From assembly GCF_014205845.1 (NCBI RefSeq), contig NZ_JACHCR010000025.1, forward strand, positions 53,104 through 117,103: 64,000 nucleotides of DNA, read 5' to 3'. The position numbers were made by a program, and so were the translations under genes. Every line of letters starts with the position of its first letter. Position 1 is the first letter of the stretch. A model generated the notes under the pieces. That model was not told where the DNA came from. It saw only the letters and a program-made list of their open reading frames with translations, and searched no databases. Source of the stretch: Mucilaginibacter cryoferens. GTDB taxonomy: Bacteria > Bacteroidota > Bacteroidia > Sphingobacteriales > Sphingobacteriaceae. Below are positions 1-9,842 of this stretch, piece after piece.

Positions 1-1608
1 GGCGTGCTGTCGCAGGATCGTACCGACCTGGATGATATCCGTATGGAATTTGCCACTACCCGCACCGATGTTAAAACCCTAAGCGATGCCATGAAAAATG
101 CCGACGTATTTGTTGGGCTTTCGGCAGGCAACGTGGTGACGCCGGATATGCTGAAAACCATGGCAAAAAAGCCCATAGTTTTCGCAATGGCCAACCCTGT
201 ACCCGAAATTGACTACGACCTGGCTATCGCCGCCCGTGAAGATATCATTATGGCAACCGGCCGGTCTGATTATCCTAACCAGGTAAATAATGTATTGGGC
301 TTTCCATACATTTTTCGTGGTGCGCTTGATGTAAGGGCTACAGCCATTAACGAGGAAATGAAAATAGCAGCTACAATAGCTATTGCCGAGATGGCCAAAA
401 AGCCGGTTCCGGAAGCTGTTAACCTGGCTTATAATATTACCAACCTTAAATTTGGCCGGGATTATATTATCCCAAAACCAATGGACCAAAGGCTTATCAC
501 CGAGGTATCTATGGCTGTTGCCAAAGCGGCTATCGAATCTGGTGTGGCCCGCAAGGTAATTACCGATTGGGAGGGCTATGCCGAAGAATTAAGATCGCGC
601 TTAGGTACCAACGATAAATTACTGCGCAACTTAACCAACAAGGCTAAGCAAAGCCCAAAACGGGTGGTGTTTGCCGAGGCGGATAATTATAAAATACTAA
701 GATCGGCCCAGATAGTAAAAGAGGAGGGCATTGCTACCCCCATACTGCTGGGTAATATAGAGCGGATAAAGAAGATCATCCGCGATAACGACCTGGATTT
801 GGGCGATGTGCAGATCATCGACCCTCGCGAAGGTTGCGAAAACATGGACGAATACGTTAACTATTTATATAATAAACGTCAACGCCGTGGTATTACCCTT
901 TACGAGGCCAAAAAACTTATGGCCGACCGTAACTATTACGGAGCCTGTATGGTACAGTTTGGCCGGGCTGATGCGCTGATATCCGGCTTAACCAAAGACT
1001 ACGTAAGTACGGTTAAACCGGCTTTACAGATCATCGGGACCGAAGAGGGGGTGAACCGTGTGGCCGGTATGTATATGATGATAACCCCGAAAGGGCCAGT
1101 ATTTTTTGGTGATACTACGGTAAACGTAAACCCAACCGTACAGGAATTGGTAGATATTACCGTGTTGATAGAACGCTCTGTAAAACGCTTCAACATTGCG
1201 CCGCGGGTTGCTTTGCTCTCTTACTCCAACTTTGGATCTAACGAAGGCGCGATTCCCGAAAAAACAAGGGAAACCGCAAGGATATTGCACCAGAAATACC
1301 CCGATATGGTGGTTGACGGCGATATGCAGGCCAACTTTGCATTGAACTCCGATCTGTTGGCCGATAATTTCCCATTCTCTACCTTAAACGGAAAACCAGC
1401 CAACACACTGATATTCCCTAACCTCGAATCGGGCAACATTGCCTACAAATTATTGCAGGAGATAGGTGGTGCCGAAGCCGTTGGGCCAATATTGCTGGGC
1501 TTAAAAAAGCCGGTGCACGTATTACAGTTAGGCAGTTCTGTTCGCGAAATTGTAAACATGGTAACAATTGCTGTTGTTACTGCGCAGGCTAAAGCCGAAA
1601 GCAAGTAA
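1..1608 (+). CDS. maeB: NADP-dependent malic enzyme with phosphotransacetylase domain (5' end outside window)
   Basis: Partial gene: the reading frame is open from base 1, so the true start lies upstream. About 535 residues are present of a family that is usually near 760. The first ~180 residues are the C-terminal part of the NAD(P)-binding malic enzyme domain, including GLSAGNVVTPDML, FAMANPVPEI and ATGRSDYPNQVNN. From about residue 205 a phosphate acetyl/butyryltransferase domain follows (RVVFAEADNYKILRSAQ, then TLIFPNLESGNIAYKLLQ). The malic part decarboxylates malate to pyruvate with NADP reduction. In MaeB-type fusions the PTA domain is generally thought to be regulatory (acetyl-CoA sensing) rather than a working transacetylase; that is family knowledge, not seen here. 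It stands upstream of ruvA and sprA, the order I recall from other Bacteroidota. Confidence 0.93.
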   Translation, partial: GVLSQDRTDLDDIRMEFATTRTDVKTLSDAMKNADVFVGLSAGNVVTPDMLKTMAKKPIVFAMANPVPEIDYDLAIAAREDIIMATGRSDYPNQVNNVLGFPYIFRGALDVRATAINEEMKIAATIAIAEMAKKPVPEAVNLAYNITNLKFGRDYIIPKPMDQRLITEVSMAVAKAAIESGVARKVITDWEGYAEELRSRLGTNDKLLRNLTNKAKQSPKRVVFAEADNYKILRSAQIVKEEGIATPILLGNIERIKKIIRDNDLDLGDVQIIDPREGCENMDEYVNYLYNKRQRRGITLYEAKKLMADRNYYGACMVQFGRADALISGLTKDYVSTVKPALQIIGTEEGVNRVAGMYMMITPKGPVFFGDTTVNVNPTVQELVDITVLIERSVKRFNIAPRVALLSYSNFGSNEGAIPEKTRETARILHQKYPDMVVDGDMQANFALNSDLLADNFPFSTLNGKPANTLIFPNLESGNIAYKLLQEIGGAEAVGPILLGLKKPVHVLQLGSSVREIVNMVTIAVVTAQAKAESK

Positions 1609-1658
1609 GCAGATTGTTGTTTTATATTTTAAATTAAAAAAAGAAAGTAATATTATTT

Positions 1659-2243
1659 ATGTACGATTATATTAGTGGTAAACTGGTTTTTAAAAGCCCA
1701 TCGCATGTTGTTATTGACGCAGGAGGCATAGGTTATCATATTAATATATCGGTAAATACATATTCAAGACTTGGTACCGATGAAAGCTGCAAGCTATACA
1801 TCTGGCAACACGTTAAAGAAGATGCGCTCACCCTGTACGGTTTTGCCGATGATGGTGAGCGCCGCTTGTTTATGCACCTCATCTCCATATCGGGTATCGG
1901 GCCCAACACGGGGCGCATGATGTTATCGTCTATAACCCCGGCCGAGATTCAGGCGGCTATTGTAAGTGGTAATGTTTCGCTTATTCAACGCATAAAAGGG
2001 ATAGGGCCAAAATCGGCACAAAGAATAATTTTGGAGCTGCAGGATAAATTGCGCAAAGAAGGACCGGACACCTTAACTGTTGTGCCAATAAACAAAACAG
2101 CTAAGGATGAAGCACTTACCGCCCTGGTAATGCTTGGCTTTGTTAAAAATGCGGCAGAGAAAGTTTTAGACCAACATTTAAATAACAATAACGGAGATTT
2201 AACCGTAGAACAGCTTATTAAATTTGCTTTAAAAACTCTATAA
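1659..2243 (+). CDS. ruvA: Holliday junction branch migration protein RuvA
   Basis: A 194-residue protein of normal RuvA length. It begins with the OB-fold domain (MYDYISGKLVFKSPSHVVIDAGGIGY). Two helix-hairpin-helix motifs follow, ISGIGPNTGRMML near residue 76 and IKGIGPKSAQRIILEL near residue 111. The C-terminal RuvB-contacting domain is recognisable from DEALTALVMLGF. RuvA tetramers bind four-way junctions and load the RuvB motor during recombinational repair. The start is an ATG with a purine-rich stretch (AAAAAAAGAAAG) upstream. ruvB is not in the window. The gap to sprA is only 25 bases, so the two are probably co-transcribed. Confidence 0.97.
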   Translation: MYDYISGKLVFKSPSHVVIDAGGIGYHINISVNTYSRLGTDESCKLYIWQHVKEDALTLYGFADDGERRLFMHLISISGIGPNTGRMMLSSITPAEIQAAIVSGNVSLIQRIKGIGPKSAQRIILELQDKLRKEGPDTLTVVPINKTAKDEALTALVMLGFVKNAAEKVLDQHLNNNNGDLTVEQLIKFALKTL

Positions 2244-2268
2244 TTACGTATAAATTTCAACTTGACTT

Positions 2269-5200
2269 TTGATAAGAATATTTACTTATAATATTATTAT
2301 AAGTGTGTTGTTAATCCTTGTTTTTGGCGGGCTGGGCAGCGTTTACGCGCAGCAACAGGTTCCAAAAGTTAAGGCCGATACAACCCAAAAAAGCGCTCCT
2401 CCAAATTTTGCCCAACCCAAAAGCGTTAGGCTCAGGGAAGGTATTTTCAATTCCGACCCACCCGGCCTGGTGCGCACCGTTGAATACGATGCTGTTACAA
2501 ACCGATATATACTGTACGAGCGCGTTGGTAACTTACTCTACCGCCCACCACAATACCTAACCTTTGCACAATACTTAAAACTAACAGACAGATCAAATCA
2601 GCGAAGCTATTACCAACAACTAGCAGATAATTATGCTTACCAGTCGCAACAGCCTGGCTTTATCCCGGTGATAAAGGTAAGGAGCCGCACTTTTGAGCAA
2701 ATTTTTGGCAGTCAGAATATTGATATCCGTCCGCAGGGATCGGCAGAAATGATATTGGCCGGGCAGGAGAATAGTAATGAAAATCCATTATTCAACACCC
2801 GCCAGCGTAACCAGTTCAACTTTAATTTCGATCAAAAGATCCAGTTAAATGTAACCGGTAATATTGGTGATAAACTAAAAATAACCACCAATTATAATAC
2901 CGACGCGCAGTTTCAGTTTGAAAACCAGATAAAGCTGGATTATACCGGTTCGCCCGATGAGATCATCCAAAAAATAGAGGCGGGTACTGTAAGTATGCCC
3001 CTGCCAACTACGTTAATAACGGGTAGCCAGGCGCTTTTTGGGGTAAAAACCAAACTGAAGTTTGGCCGGTTGGATATTACCAGTATCCTATCGCAACAGC
3101 GGTCGCAATCAAAAACTATTACCATAACCAATGGCTCGCAGCAAGGCGAGTTTAGGCTTACCCCTGCAGATTATGAGGCCAACAAGCACTTCTTTTTATC
3201 GCAGTATTTCCGCAATAATTATAACAGGGCGCTGGCCAATATTCCTATTATCAGTACCAATATTAACATTACCAAAATCGAAGTTTGGACAACTAACAGA
3301 ACCAACGTAACTACCGACTCGCGCGATATATTGGCTTTCCTGGATCTGGGCGAAAATAAGCCCCATAACACCAGCAAAATACAGGGTGGTGCCGGGTTTA
3401 GCGGTTTGCCCGCCGGCTTTAAAGGCCCAGGTTTTGCGCAGCAATCCAATAATTTATTGGCCGGTTTGCCTGCCGATGCAAGGCAAACAAACTCTAATTC
3501 GGTAGCAAGTTATTTCCAGTCGACCGGTAATACAGATAACTACTCCAAACTAACTTACGCCCGCAAGCTGGTTTTAGATAAGGATTATAAGCTGAGCCCG
3601 CAGCTGGGTTATATCTCGCTTAATTATCCCTTAAATAATGATGAAGTATTAGCTGTTGCCTATCAGTATACCATTAACGGCGTGCAGTACCAGGTGGGTG
3701 AGTTTAGCAGCGATGTGGCTGTTGATCCCAACACGCCAAAAGTACTGTTTACCAAATTGCTAAAAAACGAATTGCTGAAAACCAGTTTGCCAACCTGGGA
3801 TCTGATGATGAAAAACATCTATTCGCTGGGGGCATTCCAGATAGCGCCAACCAATTTTAAATTAACGGTTACCCGCCTTGATGATAAAACAGGTATCGAA
3901 AAAACGGTAATGGAAGAAGGCGCTACCCTGAAGGGGAAATTATGGATACAGGTTGCCGGACTCGATAACCTCGACCAGCAGGGTGCTAAACAGCCCGATG
4001 GGTATTTCGACTTTTTGGAGGGCGTAACTATCGATTCACAAAACGGGCGGATAGTATTCCCAACTATCGAACCTTTTGGCGCAGACCTGGCAGCTAAGTT
4101 TGCGCCGGGCGAGACCGACCTGGTGAAGCGGTATGTATATCAGCCTTTATATGATTCTACCAAAACCATCGCGCAGCAATATTTTCCGGGCTTAAACCGC
4201 TATGTTATTAAAGGTACCTATACTTCAACCGGAGGGTCGGAGTATCAGCTAAACGCGGTTAATATTCCGCAGGGATCGGTAACGGTAACCGCCGGGCAGC
4301 TTAAATTAAGCGAGGGTACCGATTATACTGTAGATTATAACTCCGGCAGGATAAGGATATTGAATCAGGCATTACTTTCATCCGGGCAGCCTATCAACGT
4401 AAAACTGGAAAACAACGAATTGTTTGGGGTGCAGCAAAAATCATTATATGGATCGAGATTTGATTACCATGTAAATGATAAACTAAGTTTAGGTGGTACC
4501 ATTATGCACCTTACAGAGCAGCCCATCACCCAAAATGAAACCGTTGGTGAGGAGTCTATCTCTAATACCATCTATGGTTTTGATGCTAACTACAGTTCCG
4601 ATTCGAGATTTCTGACCCGTTTGGTTGATAAAATTCCATTCATCCATACCAAAGCACCATCATCGGTAACCTTTTCGGGCGAGTTTGCACAATTATTGCC
4701 GGGGAGCCCAAGTGCGCTAAATTTCGCAGGCTCAAAAAATGGAACTTCATACCTGGATGATTTTGAAAACAGCCAGTCCATTATCGATATAAAAAGTGCC
4801 AATGCCTGGCAAATTTCGGGTACGCCGGAGTTGTTCCAGGAGTGGGACCGGAACAATGACCTGAGCTATGGTTTTAATCGTGCCCGCCTGGCATTTTATA
4901 ATATCGACCCCATATTTTATACCAACTCGGGTAATATAAACGTATCCCGTAACGATCTCTCTAACCATTACGCCAGGCAGGTATTAGAGCAGGAAGTGTT
5001 CCCCAATAAGCAATCGAGCACCGGGCAGCCATTAAGTTTAGCTACGCTCAACATGGCTTTTTATCCAAATGTTCGTGGTCCGTACAACTATACTGCTACC
5101 GGTTTAAATACCGATGGTACGCTGCAAAACCCAAAATCGCGCTGGGGAGGTATGTTCAGAAAACTGGAGACCAATGATTTTGAATCTCTAAATGTTTCTT

Positions 5201-8200
5201 ACATTGAGTTTTGGGTACTCGATCCGTTTATTTACAAAACAAACTCGGCCGGTGGCGATCTGTACTTTAACTTAGGTAGCATATCTGAAGATATATTAAA
5301 GGACGGCCGCAAAAGTTTAGAGAACAGCCTGCCCGTAAATGGCGACTATACCCAGGTTGATGAAACCAACTGGGGAAGAGTATCAAAACTACAACCGGTT
5401 ATTAACGCGTTTGATAATAATCCCGATGCCCGTAAACTACAGGATGTGGGTTTGGATGGATTAAATGATGTTGATGAGCAAAGGAAATTTGCACCCATAG
5501 TAACCCAGGTAAAGGGGCAGTTGAGCGCGCAGGCGGCAACTACTTTTGCCAATGACCCATCATCTGATGATTACCAGTACTACCAGGGAGCCGCGCTCGA
5601 TCAGGCACGGGCAAGTATCCTTGATAGGTATAGCAGGTACAACGGTACCGATGGCAACTCTAAAACATCGGCACAATCGCAGGCCGAGCTGGGCATCCCA
5701 AACTCGGCATCAACATCTTTGCCCGATGGTGAAGATATTAACCGGGATAACAACATGAGCCAGGAGGATGCGTACTTTCAGTACAGGGTATCCATTCGTC
5801 CGGGCGATATGGTGGTTGGGCAAAATAATATCAGCGATAAGGTAACAGCCAGTGTAAAGCTGCCCAACGGCACAACTCAATCTGTAAACTGGTACCAGTT
5901 TAGGATACCTATTAACGGTTACGAAAGTAAGGTGGGTAATATTGAAGATTTTAAGGCCATTCGTTTTATGAGGATGTTTATGACCAATTTTGCCGATACC
6001 TCCATACTCCGTTTTGCTACATTAGAGCTGGTACGTGGCGAATGGCGTGCATTTAACACCGAAAGAAACCCGCTAAATGTTATTGCCGATCCATCTATTG
6101 CCAACCCGCCTATAGATAACTCAACGCTTGATGTACAGGCGGTAAATATTGAAGAAAATGGCAACCGTACGCCTATTCCTTATGTGGTGCCTCCGGGCAT
6201 TCAGCGCCAGCGTAATTATAATAACCTGCAAACCAATACCAAGCTTAATGAGCAATCGCTATCATTGGAGGTGAAAAGCCTGCGCGACGGTTATTCGAGG
6301 GCGGCGTTCCGTACTTTTTATAACGATTTACGTAAATACAAACGCTTGCAAATGTTTGTACACGGCGAGGGAACCCAGCTAAAGGATAATGATCTTAACA
6401 CATTTATACGTTTGGGTATTGATTACCAGGATAACTACTACGAGTACGAACTGCCACTGAAAATAACACAACCCGGTACCAGCGATCCGAATGCGATATG
6501 GCCCGATGCTAACGCTATAGATTTGGAGCTTGGTTTGCTAACCCGTGCAAAGCTGGCACGTAACCATGCCAATGTATTGTATAACCAGGTGTTTAAATAC
6601 ACCGAAGGAACCCAAACTGTTTATATAAAAGGGCAACCCGATTTAAGCCGGCTTACTACTATTATGCTTGGCGTGCGCAATCCGTTAAAAGGTAGCCAGG
6701 CATCGGTAGCAGATGATGGTTTGGATAAAACGGGTACAATTTGGTTTGATGAGTTACGCCTTACCGATTTTGATCAGCGTGGGGGCTGGGCTGCAACCGC
6801 GAGGTTGGATACCAAGCTGGCCGACTTTGCCGATGTTACCGTATCTGGCAGTAAAACTACCATAGGCTTTGGTACGCTGGATTCACGGTTGAATGACAGA
6901 AGCCAGGCCGATAGCAAGATCTACGATATATCTGCAAGTGCCGAGCTGGGCAAGTTTTTCCCGGAGCGAAGCGGGATACATATTCCGGCTTATATCAACC
7001 TGTCGTCGCAAATAAGCATGCCGCAGTATGATCCGGGGGCGCCTGATATCGAATTGAAACAAACGTTGGCCGCCGCTACCAGTAAGCAGGAGCGCGATTC
7101 TATAAGGAACGCGGCAGAGGATTATACCTTAAGAAAAAGCTTTAACTTTACCAACGTACATAAAGCCAAAAGCAATCCATCAGCAGCAAACCATGTTTGG
7201 GATGTAGAGAACTGGAACGCCAGTTACGCCTACACCGAGTTTACACATCACGATTTTACTACGCAGAGCGATCTCGAAAAAACGTACCATCTTTCACTTT
7301 CTTATAATTATACCAATGCACCTAAATATTATACCCCGTTTGCCAAAATTATTAAGAACAACTTACTGGCGCTGGCACGGGATATCAACTTTAGCATCCT
7401 ACCATCGAGGTTAAACTTTAGTATCAACTTCGATCGTTTTTATTCGGAAAATACCCTGCGGGATAATGATCCGAACAACTTTATACCCATACCAACCACA
7501 ACTTTTAACAAGTATTTTAACGTTACAAGGGTTTATGGCATAGGCTGGAATTTAACCAAATCACTATCGCTGGATATTGACGCGACCAACCTTGGGGTGG
7601 TTGATGAACCGGCAGGGCGTATAAACGGGTTAAAGCGCGATACCCTTTGGGATAACCTTAAAAAGCTGGGGCGTACTACCAACTACAACCACACCATCAA
7701 TATTAACTATACGCTGCCTATCAACAAAATTCCCGGTTTAGACTGGACATCGGTTGTTACCCGTTACAGCACGCACTTTAACTGGCAAACACAGCCGCTA
7801 TTTGCTATAAATGATCCATCGTATAGTGTTGGTAACAGCATTAGCAACTTGCGCGAGATACAGGTAAATCCCACGTTCAACATGGTTTCGCTGTATAACA
7901 AGTTTCCATTTATACGCAAGGCAAACAATCCAAACGCGCCCGCCGGCATAGGCAAGGTTTTGATAGGCTTGCTAACCAGTGTTAAAAACCTGAGCGCCAC
8001 CTACTCGCGTAAAGAAGGAACATTTTTACCCGGCTACCTGCCGCAATCTGGTATTTTTGGGGAGAATGCAGATTATAGTTCGCCGGGTATAGGCTTTTTA
8101 TTGGGTAGCCAAACAGATATTCGCGCTAAAGCAGTAACCAATGGCTGGATCTCTACAGATACCCTGCAAAATCAATTGTATACCACATCGCTAAATGAGG

Positions 8201-9303
8201 ATATGCACTTTAGGGCTATTATTGAGCCGTTTAAAGATCTGAAGATAGAACTGATCGCCTTTAAAACACAAGATCATAACTACCAGTCGAATTTTAAATA
8301 TCTGGATGGTAGTATTCAAAATCTTAGTCCGGTAACAACGGGTAATTACAGCATCTCGTTTTTAACCATTGGTACGGCATTTAAAAAGACAACCGGCATT
8401 GATAACACATCGCCATTGTTTCAGCAATTGCTTACAAATCGTACTATAATATCGCAGCGGCTGGCTGCCAAAAACCCTAACTCAACCAACGTTATCGATT
8501 CGGCAGGGTTTAGGGATGGATATGGGCAAAACTCTCAGAACGTATTGGTGCCGGCATTTTTGGCTGCGTATACAGGCAAAAAGGCTTCAACAAGCAGCCT
8601 TTCGCAGTTCCCGAGGATACCTATCCCTAACTGGGATATCAGGTACAGCGGCCTCAGTAAATTGCCTTTCTTTTCGGATGTTTTCGATTCGTTCGATCTC
8701 AGTCACGGTTACCGCTCATCATACAACGTAAGCGGATTTACTACGTTGTTGCAATACCAGGAAGCCGCCGGTGCCAGCAGTGCGCGGGATTTGAACAACG
8801 ATTTTTTACCGTTGTACCAGTTTTCGCAGGTTACCATATTTGAACAGTTTGTACCACTTATTGGTGCCAGCGCCAGGTTTAAAAACAGCATGACCGCCAA
8901 TGTAGAGTTTAGGCAAAGCCGAACGCTAAGCCTCAGTTTACTTAACAGCCAGCTGGCGCAGCAAAACGAAAAAATAATTGTGTTTGGGTTTGGCTACCAT
9001 ACCAAAAACTTCCACTTCCCGTTTGGCATGTTTGCTGGTGGCAGTCCTAAGGATGTTAACTTTAAGCTCGATTTTTCGTTGCGCGATAACAAAACGCTCA
9101 TTTACCGGGCTGATGTGCAAGCGGCCGAGATCTCGTCGGGCGCGCAAAATATTACGCTAAGGCCATCTATTGATTATGTGATCAATCAGCGCTTTAACCT
9201 TAACCTGTTTTACGATTCAAACATCACCCGCCCATACACCTCGCAAACGTTTAATACGGCATTTACCAACTTTGGTATTAACCTTAAACTGTTGCTGCAA
9301 TAA
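2269..9303 (+). CDS. sprA: T9SS outer-membrane translocon protein SprA/Sov
   Basis: A 2344-residue protein. Its size, its N-terminal export signal (hydrophobic residues 9-24, likely cut after the VYA at 25-27) and its many aromatic beta-strand segments identify it as SprA/Sov. This is the giant beta-barrel through which type IX secretion substrates cross the outer membrane, and it is also needed for gliding in Flavobacterium. N-terminal signatures such as the repeated TTNYNTDAQF and FENQIKLDYTG segments fit the SprA N-terminal domain. The last residues end in an aromatic/leucine strand typical of outer-membrane proteins. The frame upstream is closed by a TGA at 2263-2265, and the first usable start is TTG at 2269; no ATG precedes the signal sequence. 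The gene follows ruvA by 25 bases. T9SS partner PorD is at 59898-60788. Confidence 0.96.
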   Translation: MIRIFTYNIIISVLLILVFGGLGSVYAQQQVPKVKADTTQKSAPPNFAQPKSVRLREGIFNSDPPGLVRTVEYDAVTNRYILYERVGNLLYRPPQYLTFAQYLKLTDRSNQRSYYQQLADNYAYQSQQPGFIPVIKVRSRTFEQIFGSQNIDIRPQGSAEMILAGQENSNENPLFNTRQRNQFNFNFDQKIQLNVTGNIGDKLKITTNYNTDAQFQFENQIKLDYTGSPDEIIQKIEAGTVSMPLPTTLITGSQALFGVKTKLKFGRLDITSILSQQRSQSKTITITNGSQQGEFRLTPADYEANKHFFLSQYFRNNYNRALANIPIISTNINITKIEVWTTNRTNVTTDSRDILAFLDLGENKPHNTSKIQGGAGFSGLPAGFKGPGFAQQSNNLLAGLPADARQTNSNSVASYFQSTGNTDNYSKLTYARKLVLDKDYKLSPQLGYISLNYPLNNDEVLAVAYQYTINGVQYQVGEFSSDVAVDPNTPKVLFTKLLKNELLKTSLPTWDLMMKNIYSLGAFQIAPTNFKLTVTRLDDKTGIEKTVMEEGATLKGKLWIQVAGLDNLDQQGAKQPDGYFDFLEGVTIDSQNGRIVFPTIEPFGADLAAKFAPGETDLVKRYVYQPLYDSTKTIAQQYFPGLNRYVIKGTYTSTGGSEYQLNAVNIPQGSVTVTAGQLKLSEGTDYTVDYNSGRIRILNQALLSSGQPINVKLENNELFGVQQKSLYGSRFDYHVNDKLSLGGTIMHLTEQPITQNETVGEESISNTIYGFDANYSSDSRFLTRLVDKIPFIHTKAPSSVTFSGEFAQLLPGSPSALNFAGSKNGTSYLDDFENSQSIIDIKSANAWQISGTPELFQEWDRNNDLSYGFNRARLAFYNIDPIFYTNSGNINVSRNDLSNHYARQVLEQEVFPNKQSSTGQPLSLATLNMAFYPNVRGPYNYTATGLNTDGTLQNPKSRWGGMFRKLETNDFESLNVSYIEFWVLDPFIYKTNSAGGDLYFNLGSISEDILKDGRKSLENSLPVNGDYTQVDETNWGRVSKLQPVINAFDNNPDARKLQDVGLDGLNDVDEQRKFAPIVTQVKGQLSAQAATTFANDPSSDDYQYYQGAALDQARASILDRYSRYNGTDGNSKTSAQSQAELGIPNSASTSLPDGEDINRDNNMSQEDAYFQYRVSIRPGDMVVGQNNISDKVTASVKLPNGTTQSVNWYQFRIPINGYESKVGNIEDFKAIRFMRMFMTNFADTSILRFATLELVRGEWRAFNTERNPLNVIADPSIANPPIDNSTLDVQAVNIEENGNRTPIPYVVPPGIQRQRNYNNLQTNTKLNEQSLSLEVKSLRDGYSRAAFRTFYNDLRKYKRLQMFVHGEGTQLKDNDLNTFIRLGIDYQDNYYEYELPLKITQPGTSDPNAIWPDANAIDLELGLLTRAKLARNHANVLYNQVFKYTEGTQTVYIKGQPDLSRLTTIMLGVRNPLKGSQASVADDGLDKTGTIWFDELRLTDFDQRGGWAATARLDTKLADFADVTVSGSKTTIGFGTLDSRLNDRSQADSKIYDISASAELGKFFPERSGIHIPAYINLSSQISMPQYDPGAPDIELKQTLAAATSKQERDSIRNAAEDYTLRKSFNFTNVHKAKSNPSAANHVWDVENWNASYAYTEFTHHDFTTQSDLEKTYHLSLSYNYTNAPKYYTPFAKIIKNNLLALARDINFSILPSRLNFSINFDRFYSENTLRDNDPNNFIPIPTTTFNKYFNVTRVYGIGWNLTKSLSLDIDATNLGVVDEPAGRINGLKRDTLWDNLKKLGRTTNYNHTININYTLPINKIPGLDWTSVVTRYSTHFNWQTQPLFAINDPSYSVGNSISNLREIQVNPTFNMVSLYNKFPFIRKANNPNAPAGIGKVLIGLLTSVKNLSATYSRKEGTFLPGYLPQSGIFGENADYSSPGIGFLLGSQTDIRAKAVTNGWISTDTLQNQLYTTSLNEDMHFRAIIEPFKDLKIELIAFKTQDHNYQSNFKYLDGSIQNLSPVTTGNYSISFLTIGTAFKKTTGIDNTSPLFQQLLTNRTIISQRLAAKNPNSTNVIDSAGFRDGYGQNSQNVLVPAFLAAYTGKKASTSSLSQFPRIPIPNWDIRYSGLSKLPFFSDVFDSFDLSHGYRSSYNVSGFTTLLQYQEAAGASSARDLNNDFLPLYQFSQVTIFEQFVPLIGASARFKNSMTANVEFRQSRTLSLSLLNSQLAQQNEKIIVFGFGYHTKNFHFPFGMFAGGSPKDVNFKLDFSLRDNKTLIYRADVQAAEISSGAQNITLRPSIDYVINQRFNLNLFYDSNITRPYTSQTFNTAFTNFGINLKLLLQ

Positions 9304-9317
9304 ATTATATTAGTTAA

Positions 9318-9818
9318 ATGGAAGATATAAAAGTTACCAGTAAGGCGGATTTTAAATCCTATTGGAGTATATCATTGCGGGTGTTTTATACTGGCAAGGG
9401 CTTGTTGATGATATTGATGGTTGCAATTGTGATGCAGGGTTTGTCACTATCCGATGGGCCTATATCGTGGTTTGATGAAGGGTTTCTAATTTTAGTTTTG
9501 GTGTTTATTTATGGTATCATGGTTCCGGCTCTTACTTATTATACTTGTAAAGTAAATATGAAAAAAATTGCTTCGTTACGCGAGCAACTCAGATATGCAA
9601 TTAATGAGGACAAGATTGAATATATAGGTGAGACCATAAGTAGCACAAGTAACTGGCAATATGTAACCAAGCTTATCGAACGCGAAAAATATTTTACAAT
9701 CTTTGTTTCCAGCCGGAGTTCTCACTATTTATCAAAAGAGGGCTTCGAGTTAAAAGAAGATATGAACAGGCTTAAAGCCATAGCTAAACAAAAAGGGATT
9801 AAGTTTTCCTATAAATAA
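9318..9818 (+). CDS. small two-helix membrane protein, YcxB-like
   Basis: A 166-residue protein with two hydrophobic helices (about residues 28-45 and 55-75) and a soluble C-terminal half rich in beta-strand pattern (INEDKIEYIGETISSTSNWQ, then IFVSSRSSHYLSKEGF). This layout matches the YcxB-like family, whose function is unknown. The segment after the helices reads like the usual 'field at which the residue change is sensed' PH-like fold, but that is an impression only. It starts 14 bases after the sprA stop and is probably on the same transcript. I cannot assign a role; proximity to sprA does not by itself make it a secretion component. Confidence 0.7.
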   Translation: MEDIKVTSKADFKSYWSISLRVFYTGKGLLMILMVAIVMQGLSLSDGPISWFDEGFLILVLVFIYGIMVPALTYYTCKVNMKKIASLREQLRYAINEDKIEYIGETISSTSNWQYVTKLIEREKYFTIFVSSRSSHYLSKEGFELKEDMNRLKAIAKQKGIKFSYK

Positions 9819-9842
9819 GAGGTATCATCCGATCAAATTCTC

